The notes under the pieces are model-generated. The model was not told the DNA's origin and made no database searches. It worked only from the letters and a program-made list of their open reading frames with translations. Below are positions 5,646 to 9,614 of a stretch of 9,614 bases of DNA, piece by piece (within the stretch, counting starts at the first letter, position 1; each line of letters opens with the position of its first letter). This DNA is from Christensenellaceae bacterium (GTDB lineage: Bacteria; Bacillota; Clostridia; Christensenellales; Borkfalkiaceae). The stretch lies in NCBI GenBank assembly GCA_948890655.1, contig CAQTYU010000012.1:1-9614 (forward strand), written 5' to 3'. The position numbers and the translations under genes are program-made.

Positions 5646-6757
5646 GGAGTAACGGAAATTTTGTTGATTGCGGAGACGAGCTGTTCACATTCATTTTGAG
5701 TGTTGAACGCCGACAGCGACACGCGGACAAGTCCGTCGCTTTTTAGAGCTTCGTGCATGAGCGGGGCGCAGTGCAGTCCGCCGCGGACGCAAATTCCCAT
5801 TTCCGAAAGAGTGTGAGCGGCAAGTTCGGACTGAAGATTTTTAAAACCGATTGCAATCACACCGAACGGATTGGGGCGGGAATATAGCTTGATTCCGTTC
5901 ATTCCGGAAAGTTTTTCACAGATATAAGCGGTCATTTTAAATGTCTTTTCGGCGTCTTTTTCCAAATTTTCGGAAAGATAAAGCGCGCCTTCGGCGAGAG
6001 AAATTATTGCGGGATAGGAAAGCGTGCCGCTTTCAAGTCTGTCGGGATAGAAGTTGGGCATGGCAAGATTGTGGCTTTCGCTGCCCGTGCCGCCGAAAGT
6101 TACGGGGTTTGGATTAAAACGCTCGGAAAAAATCAGCGCGCCGCTGCCCTGAATTCCGAGCATTCCTTTGTGCCCCGCCACGGCAAGAGCGTCGATACCG
6201 TTTTTTTGCATATCTATTTTAATATGTCCGCAGGCCTGTGCTCCGTCGCAAATTAAAAGACAACTTTCGGGTATGGAGCGGCTGACTTCGGCAATATCGG
6301 GGGCGGTACCCGTAACGTTGGACGCAAGGGTGATGATAACCGCCTTGGTCTTTTCGGTCACCATGCCGGTCAACGCGGGGACGTCGATTTCGTTTTTGTC
6401 GTTTAAAGGCGCGTACTTAACGGTTACTCCCCTGTCCTTTAAAAATTCAAGCGGACGCAGAACGGAGTTGTGTTCCGCAACGGTTGTAACCACCTCGTCG
6501 CCGCTATTTATTGTGCCGAGAATTGCTATGTTCAACGCTTCGGTGCAATTTTTTGTAAACACGACGCGCTCGTAACCGTAGCCGCCGAAAAATTCGGATA
6601 AAAGCTTGCGGCAGGCGTAAACGCGTTCTAAGCACGCAACCGATAGTTTGTGACCGCTTCTGCCCGGATTGGCGCAACATTTAAGCGCAGACACGACTGC
6701 GGAAATAACGTTGTCGGGCTTGAAGCCGCCTGTTGCGGCGTTATCAAAATATAGCAT
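5642..6757 (-). CDS. Cysteine desulfurase family protein (class-V PLP aminotransferase fold, 'EGID' subgroup)
   Basis: It releases sulfur from cysteine as an enzyme-bound persulfide for cofactor or Fe-S assembly. Residues are counted from the ATG at 6757 (371 aa). The N-terminus MLYFDNAATGG is the family signature. Also visible are CANPGRSGH (28-36), TKNCTEALN (68-76), the PLP-stacking H96 in EHNSV, CDGAQ with D171, GHK with the PLP lysine K197, and RGGLHCAP with the catalytic C330 in the short-loop position. The frame also has an ATG at 6775. I choose 6757 because related proteins begin with the M-YFDNAAT motif and because GGAG lies 9 nt before it. It is the first gene of an operon with cysK, so one enzyme makes cysteine and the other takes its sulfur. 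It is divergent from a Se/S-carrier-like gene. Confidence 0.9.
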   Translation of the reverse strand: MLYFDNAATGGFKPDNVISAVVSALKCCANPGRSGHKLSVACLERVYACRKLLSEFFGGYGYERVVFTKNCTEALNIAILGTINSGDEVVTTVAEHNSVLRPLEFLKDRGVTVKYAPLNDKNEIDVPALTGMVTEKTKAVIITLASNVTGTAPDIAEVSRSIPESCLLICDGAQACGHIKIDMQKNGIDALAVAGHKGMLGIQGSGALIFSERFNPNPVTFGGTGSESHNLAMPNFYPDRLESGTLSYPAIISLAEGALYLSENLEKDAEKTFKMTAYICEKLSGMNGIKLYSRPNPFGVIAIGFKNLQSELAAHTLSEMGICVRGGLHCAPLMHEALKSDGLVRVSLSAFNTQNECEQLVSAINKISVTP

Positions 6758-6804
6758 AAAAATTTGCTCCGTCATATTATGGTAGTAGTTTATTAAGACT
6801 AATA

Positions 6805-6813
6805 TATTATACT
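6805..6813. promoter_or_regulatory. Overlapping divergent -10 elements between the desulfurase operon and the carrier-like gene
   Basis: ATTATA at 6806-6811 reads TATAAT on the minus strand, towards the desulfurase. TATACT at 6808-6813 is a -10 candidate on the plus strand, towards the 6830 gene. No good -35 is seen for either. If both are used, the two units would compete for polymerase or be jointly controlled. Confidence 0.35.
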
Positions 6814-6829
6814 AAGGTAGAGAAAATTT

Positions 6830-7087
6830 ATGACAGAGGTGCTTGCCGTTTTCCGCTCGCGTGCGCAGGCGATTGATTGCAGTTCGCGGCTGAGAATCAA
6901 CGGAATTGCCGCAGCCGTCGTTCCCACACCCAAAGAGGCCAACGTCGGGTGCGGACTTTCGGTTAAAATTCCGCAGAATATGCTTGCAAGGGCAAAAGCA
7001 ATGATTGCGGGCGGAAAATATTCGGCATTTTACGGTTATTTTACTATGCAGGTGCTTTACGGCAAGGCATATATCGTAAGGATGTGA
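6830..7087 (+). CDS. Small DUF3343 / putative Se/S-carrier-like protein
   Basis: The 85-residue protein matches the layout of DUF3343, described in Pfam as a putative Se/S carrier protein. It has an N-terminal strand and helix with VLAVFRSRAQAI (4-15), then PTPKEANVGCGLSVKIP (32-48), where the Cys-Gly-Leu motif (C41) is the expected reactive cysteine. A helix follows (about 50-60), and the end is hydrophobic. A second cysteine is at C17. Family members often sit beside cysteine desulfurases, and this one is divergent from a desulfurase-cysK operon. A role in accepting persulfide sulfur (or selenium) is a reasonable inference. AAGG lies 12 nt before the ATG, a rather long spacing. The last dozen residues (FTMQVLYGKAYIV) are more hydrophobic than I expect for the family. 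A terminator follows 60 nt after the stop. Confidence 0.7.
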   Translation: MTEVLAVFRSRAQAIDCSSRLRINGIAAAVVPTPKEANVGCGLSVKIPQNMLARAKAMIAGGKYSAFYGYFTMQVLYGKAYIVRM

Positions 7088-7146
7088 AAGCGCGGTTTTG
7101 CCTGCGGCGTTAAATTAATATATACATCTTTCGGACATAAAAGAGG

Positions 7147-7179
7147 ACCGCCCGCGCTTTTTAAGCGCGGGTGGTTTTT
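7147..7179 (+). terminator. Intrinsic terminator of the Se/S-carrier-like gene
   Basis: The arms ACCGCCCGCGCTT (7147-7159) and AAGCGCGGGTGGT (7163-7175) form a 13-bp stem with one G-T pair and a TTT loop, followed by T5 (7175-7179). On the minus strand it could also end the XRE gene that stops at 7207, though its T tail there is poorer. Confidence 0.85.
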
Positions 7180-7206
7180 AAAAAATAATAAAGTTACATA
7201 TGAATT

Positions 7207-7437
7207 TTAATTTTTTATTTTAGCTTGTTGAACTTGTATAATTTCTCTGCCCACAAGCTCGTCCAAAGTAATTCCGTAAAAATCCGCAAGCCTGATACAG
7301 TCGTCTATTAAGGGTAAGTGCCTGCCGCTTTCATAATAACTAAGTTTTGGTTGGGAAACTCCCGTTGCCATAGCGACTTGTTTTTGCGTGTAACCGTTTA
7401 CTTCCCTTTGATACTTTAACGCTTCTGAAATATTCAT
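7207..7437 (-). CDS. Small XRE-family helix-turn-helix regulator
   Basis: The 76-residue protein is nearly all DNA-binding domain. The HTH spans residues 17-42 (TQKQVAMATGVSQPKLSYYE, then SGRHLP), and GITLDELVGRE (55-65) is the usual final helix of the fold. There is no effector or dimerisation domain beyond about 10 polar C-terminal residues. No Shine-Dalgarno is present. TATAAT (7444-7449 on the minus strand) ends 6 nt before the ATG, so a leaderless transcript is predicted. Two copies of a 14-bp repeat lie just upstream (7452-7465 and 7481-7494), between it and a divergent DUF6809-like gene, and are good operator candidates. It differs clearly from the XRE protein at 4375-4683. Confidence 0.88.
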   Translation of the reverse strand: MNISEALKYQREVNGYTQKQVAMATGVSQPKLSYYESGRHLPLIDDCIRLADFYGITLDELVGREIIQVQQAKIKN

Positions 7438-7443
7438 AGTTAC

Positions 7444-7496
7444 ATTATATTAATAAGTTTATATTTTTGCCTGATATATAAATAAGTTTATATTAT
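7444..7496. promoter_or_regulatory. Divergent control region with two 14-bp direct repeats (putative XRE operators)
   Basis: AATAAGTTTATATT occurs exactly at 7452-7465 and 7481-7494, 29 bp apart, or close to three helical turns. The first copy abuts the minus-strand TATAAT (7444-7449) of the XRE gene. The second overlaps a plus-strand promoter candidate, TTGCCT (7467-7472), 18 bp, TATTAT (7491-7496), directed at the broken gene at 7531. One regulator could control both directions. Confidence 0.55.
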
Positions 7497-7530
7497 TCTT
7501 ATAAAGAAGTTAATAAAGTGTGAGGTGCTT

Positions 7531-7806
7531 ATGCAAAAATCAATGATATTGGAGCTTGCGGGAAGCGGAAGCTGTTATACGGATGATATTTCGGTTATGG
7601 ATAACGGGGAATATAAAAAGTGTTTAAAATAAGTTCAGGAAACGCTTGAGAAGTTTTGCGAGGGAATGACCGCGCAGGAAAAGCACGACGCTTTGTGGAA
7701 GTTTGAATTGGCGCAAGGCGGAATGGAGGCAATTACTGCAGACGAATATTTTAAGCAAGGCTTTAAGCTTGGGTTAATTCTTGCCGCGCAGAACTTTTTG
7801 GAATAA
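7531..7806 (+). pseudogene. DUF6809-like small protein gene interrupted by one in-frame TAA
   Basis: GAGGTG (7522-7527) precedes an ATG at 7531. The frame runs 33 codons to TAA at 7630-7632, then stays open for 58 more codons to TAA at 7804-7806, with no frame change. Both halves look like real protein: MQKSMILELAGSGSCY before the stop, and KFCEGMTAQEKHDALWKFE and FKQGFKLGLILAAQNF after it. The overall length of about 90 residues and the ending 'F..GFkLG..l..e.f' resemble the DUF6809 family seen in Clostridia accessory regions; that match is from memory. A single base change (for example CAA, GAA or AAA to TAA) explains the break. Other genes here end normally with TAA, so code reassignment is unlikely. 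No other start supports separate translation of the second half. Confidence 0.65.
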
Positions 7807-7815
7807 ACGCCCGAC

Positions 7816-7844
7816 TTGATTTTTGCGCAGGAAAGTGATATAAT
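7816..7844 (+). promoter_or_regulatory. Promoter of nth, extended -10, placed for leaderless transcription
   Basis: TTGATT (7816-7821), a 17-bp spacer and TATAAT (7839-7844) preceded by TGA, an extended -10. Six bases (GGTTGT) separate it from the ATG at 7851, so initiation would fall on the A of the start codon. It begins only 9 nt after the end of the broken DUF6809-like gene. Confidence 0.75.
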
Positions 7845-7850
7845 GGTTGT

Positions 7851-8477
7851 ATGGATAACGTACAGAAGATTTTGGAGGGGCTGGAAATTTTGTACCCCGA
7901 CGCAAAGCCCGCGCTTTTATATAATACGCCTTACGAGCTGCTGGTGGCGGTTATACTTTCGGCGCAATGCACTGACGAGCGGGTTAACAAAGTTACGGCG
8001 GTTTTATTTAAAGAGCATAATACGCCCGAAAAAATGCTTGAACTTACGCAGGAGGAGCTTGAAAAATACATATTTTCCTGCGGGTTTTACCACAACAAGG
8101 CCGCGCACATTCTGGCGGCCTCGCGCGATATATTAGAGAAATTCGGCGGCGAGGTGCCCTCCACTCTCGACGGGCTGAAAACGCTTGCGGGCGTGGGACA
8201 AAAGACGGCGAACGTGGTTTTTTCGGTTGCGTTCGGCGGTGACGCGATTGCGGTGGATACGCACGTTTTTCGCGTTTCTAACCGCCTTGGTATTGCCGAG
8301 GGAAAGACTCCAGCTAAGGTTGAAGAAGGTTTGCGGGCGGCTATTCCGCAGGAATTGTGGTCTAAGGCGCACCACTACCTTATTTGGCACGGGCGCAAAG
8401 TGTGCCATTCGCAACGCCCGGACTGCGGGAACTGCACTTTGAAAGATTTTTGTAAATACTACGTTTTAAAAAAGTAA
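7851..8477 (+). CDS. nth: Endonuclease III, DNA glycosylase/AP lyase with a 4Fe-4S cluster
   Basis: This base-excision repair enzyme removes oxidised pyrimidines and cuts the abasic strand. The 208 residues match the usual length of about 210. Visible are LLVAVILSAQCTDERVN (30-46), the helix-hairpin-helix LKTLAGVGQKTANVV (109-123) with the catalytic lysine K118, VDTHVFRVSNRLG (135-147) with the catalytic aspartate D136, and a C-terminal cluster site C185, C192, C195, C201 in the classic C-x6-C-x2-C-x5-C spacing. No residue of the active site is missing. There is no Shine-Dalgarno before the ATG; the promoter's TATAAT ends 6 nt upstream, which predicts a leaderless mRNA. It is a single-gene unit closed by the terminator at 8527-8555. 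Confidence 0.96.
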   Translation: MDNVQKILEGLEILYPDAKPALLYNTPYELLVAVILSAQCTDERVNKVTAVLFKEHNTPEKMLELTQEELEKYIFSCGFYHNKAAHILAASRDILEKFGGEVPSTLDGLKTLAGVGQKTANVVFSVAFGGDAIAVDTHVFRVSNRLGIAEGKTPAKVEEGLRAAIPQELWSKAHHYLIWHGRKVCHSQRPDCGNCTLKDFCKYYVLKK

Positions 8478-8526
8478 GGCGGACACTGTTTAACAGTTAA
8501 TTTTTATCGATTATATAAAAAAGCAA

Positions 8527-8555
8527 TGCGCACGGAATTTCCGTGCGCACTTTTT
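8527..8555. terminator. Intrinsic terminator after nth, possibly shared with tuf
   Basis: TGCGCACGGA (8527-8536) and TCCGTGCGCA (8540-8549) form a perfect 10-bp stem with an ATT loop, followed by T5 on the plus strand (8551-8555). On the minus strand a run of T follows after four bases, so it may also stop transcripts from tuf, whose stop codon is about 185 nt away. Confidence 0.85.
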
Positions 8556-8733
8556 GTTTCGAATTATTTTATTGAAATACAACGCTTGATTTTCCACGGT
8601 CCGGAAACAAGCAAGACAATGCAAACAGGTATTTTATGAAGGAACGTACAGGACGTACGCGCCTGATAAAAACCGGTGTTTAACAAAGAATTGCAAAGTT
8701 TAAAAGCCGTGCCGTATTATATGCGTTTTGTAA
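8556..8733 (-). other. Probable tuf 3' untranslated region with two weak hairpins, no gene seen
   Basis: No coding frame, tRNA or clear T-tailed terminator is visible right after the tuf stop. Two inverted repeats could fold. GCTTG plus TTTCC (8584-8588, 8591-8595) pairs with GGAAA plus CAAGC (8603-8612), with a 2-nt bulge. CGTAC and GTACG (8645-8649, 8655-8659) pair around AGGAC. Transcripts from tuf may run through to the hairpin at 8527-8549. Confidence 0.35.
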
Positions 8734-9614
8734 TTAAAGAACCTTTACGATAGTGCCGGAGCCTACGGTTCTGCCGCCTTCGCGGATAGCGAAACGGAGC
8801 TTTTCTTCTACTGCTACGGGTTTGATGAGCTCAACGGTGATTTCTACGTTGTCGCCGGGCATAACCATTTCTACGCCTGCGGGAAGCTCGATGGAACCGG
8901 TTACGTCAGTCGTTCTGATGAAGAACTGAGGACGGTAGTGGTTGAAGAAAGGAGTGTGACGGCCGCCTTCGTCCGCTTTAAGAACGTAAACCTGAGCGGT
9001 GAACTTGGTAGCGGTTTTAACAGTGCCGGGCTTTGCAAGAACCTGTCCTTTTTCGATGCCCTTTCTGTCGATACCGCGGAGAAGCGCGCCTACGTTGAAG
9101 CCTGCGATAGCTTCGTCAACGCTCTTGTGGAACATTTCGAGACCGGTGATGGTCGTGCTGACGGGTTTTTCGATAAGTCCGACGATTTCAGCGGGGTCGC
9201 CTACGTGCGCGGTGCCTCTTTCTACTCTACCGGTTGCAACGGTGCCGCGGCCGGAGATGGTGAATACGTCTTCTACAGGAAGAAGGAAGGGTTTAGCCGT
9301 ATCTCTTTCAGGAGTGGGGATAAAGCTGTCGATGGTGTCCATGAGGTCGAGAATGGGTTTGCATTCGTGAGCCGCAAGAACTTCTGCATCGGGGCAGCCG
9401 GAAGATGCTTTTTCAAGCGCCTTCAAAGCCGAACCTCTGATGATGGGGCTGTTTTTGAAACCCTGTGCTTCGAGAGTATCGGTGATTTCCATTTCAACGA
9501 GCTCCAAAAGTTCGGGGTCGTCCATCTGGTCGCACTTGTTAAGGAATACTACGATGTAGGGAACGCCTACCTGACGGGAAAGCAGAATGTGCTCTCTGGT
9601 CTGGGGCATGGGAC
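8734..9614 (-). CDS. tuf: Elongation factor Tu, 3' part (5' end outside the window)
   Basis: EF-Tu is the GTPase that delivers aminoacyl-tRNA to the ribosomal A site. About 293 residues are present, and the frame stays open to the window edge (GPMPQTREH), so roughly the first 110 residues are missing, including the P-loop and DCPGH. ATG at 9609 is internal, not the start. Counted from that Met, NKCD (24-27) is the guanine-specifying G4 motif and GSALKAL (59-65) is G5. Domain 2 follows, with TGRVERG (about 127-133), then domain 3, with HYRPQFFIRTTDVTG (about 223-237) and the normal ending REGGRTVGSGTIVKVL. There is no sign of damage. The stop is TAA at 8736-8734, and the terminator is probably the hairpin at 8527-8549. 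Confidence 0.97.
   Translation of the reverse strand, partial: PMPQTREHILLSRQVGVPYIVVFLNKCDQMDDPELLELVEMEITDTLEAQGFKNSPIIRGSALKALEKASSGCPDAEVLAAHECKPILDLMDTIDSFIPTPERDTAKPFLLPVEDVFTISGRGTVATGRVERGTAHVGDPAEIVGLIEKPVSTTITGLEMFHKSVDEAIAGFNVGALLRGIDRKGIEKGQVLAKPGTVKTATKFTAQVYVLKADEGGRHTPFFNHYRPQFFIRTTDVTGSIELPAGVEMVMPGDNVEITVELIKPVAVEEKLRFAIREGGRTVGSGTIVKVL

Noticed and set aside
6776..6829. T-box or SAM riboswitch before the desulfurase-cysK operon
   Set aside because: Only about 50-70 nt separate the divergent genes, which is too short for either element, and no hairpin/terminator alternative is visible.
7452..7494. Repeats as a CRISPR fragment
   Set aside because: Only two 14-bp AT-rich copies with a 15-bp gap, sited at promoters. 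No cas gene is present and the unit is too short.
7630..7632. TAA as a reassigned sense codon
   Set aside because: Several intact genes in the window (3132-3479, 4375-4683, nth, cysK, tuf) end with TAA at the expected family length.
8133..8442. Overlapping frames within nth on both strands
   Set aside because: nth is complete with all catalytic and cluster residues. The other frames are Arg-rich shadows without start signals.
8556..8733. tRNA or small RNA gene between nth and tuf
   Set aside because: The inverted repeats do not make a cloverleaf, there is no T-loop sequence, and no promoter-like pair was convincing.

Overview
The window looks like chromosomal DNA from a low-to-mid-GC Bacillota, most likely an uncultured gut-type Clostridia. 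Supporting signs are AT-rich intergenic DNA with consensus sigma-A type promoters, strong AAGGAG-type ribosome sites on some genes, T-tailed hairpin terminators, and families common in Clostridia (an 'EGID'-type cysteine desulfurase, a DUF3343 Se/S-carrier-like protein, a DUF6809-like protein). No phage or transposon genes are visible.

Layout. 1-415 has no gene. It holds a minus-strand promoter (TTGACA, 17 bp, TAAGAT) with an A/T-rich upstream tract. The promoter fires out of the left edge into a structured leader that may belong to an rRNA operon. Next come a minus-strand TIM-barrel gene (416-1135) with a degraded metal site and a minus-strand membrane-anchored protein (1354-2601) with a 20-residue acidic tract and a C-terminus like ribosomal protein uL15. 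A divergent pair of small genes of unknown function follows (2744-3070 minus, 3132-3479 plus). A membrane protein (3522-4259 minus) is divergent from an XRE regulator (4375-4683 plus), with a palindrome inside the membrane protein's consensus promoter.

4740-6757 is a minus-strand sulfur operon, cysteine desulfurase then cysK with a 4-nt stop/start overlap. It is divergent from a Se/S-carrier-like gene (6830-7087 plus). A second XRE gene (7207-7437 minus) faces a DUF6809-like gene broken by one in-frame TAA (7531-7806). The right end has nth (endonuclease III, 7851-8477 plus) and the 3' two thirds of tuf (8734 to the window edge, minus).

The most unusual signal is in the start regions. Four genes without a Shine-Dalgarno sequence (the TIM-barrel gene, both XRE genes and nth) each have a -10 hexamer ending exactly 6 nt before the ATG. 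This would put transcription start on the A of the start codon, so leaderless mRNAs are predicted. Several neighbours have ordinary Shine-Dalgarno sites, so two initiation modes seem to coexist. The nth and TIM-barrel start regions are nearly the same 18-base block, although they are about 6.7 kb apart and on opposite strands.
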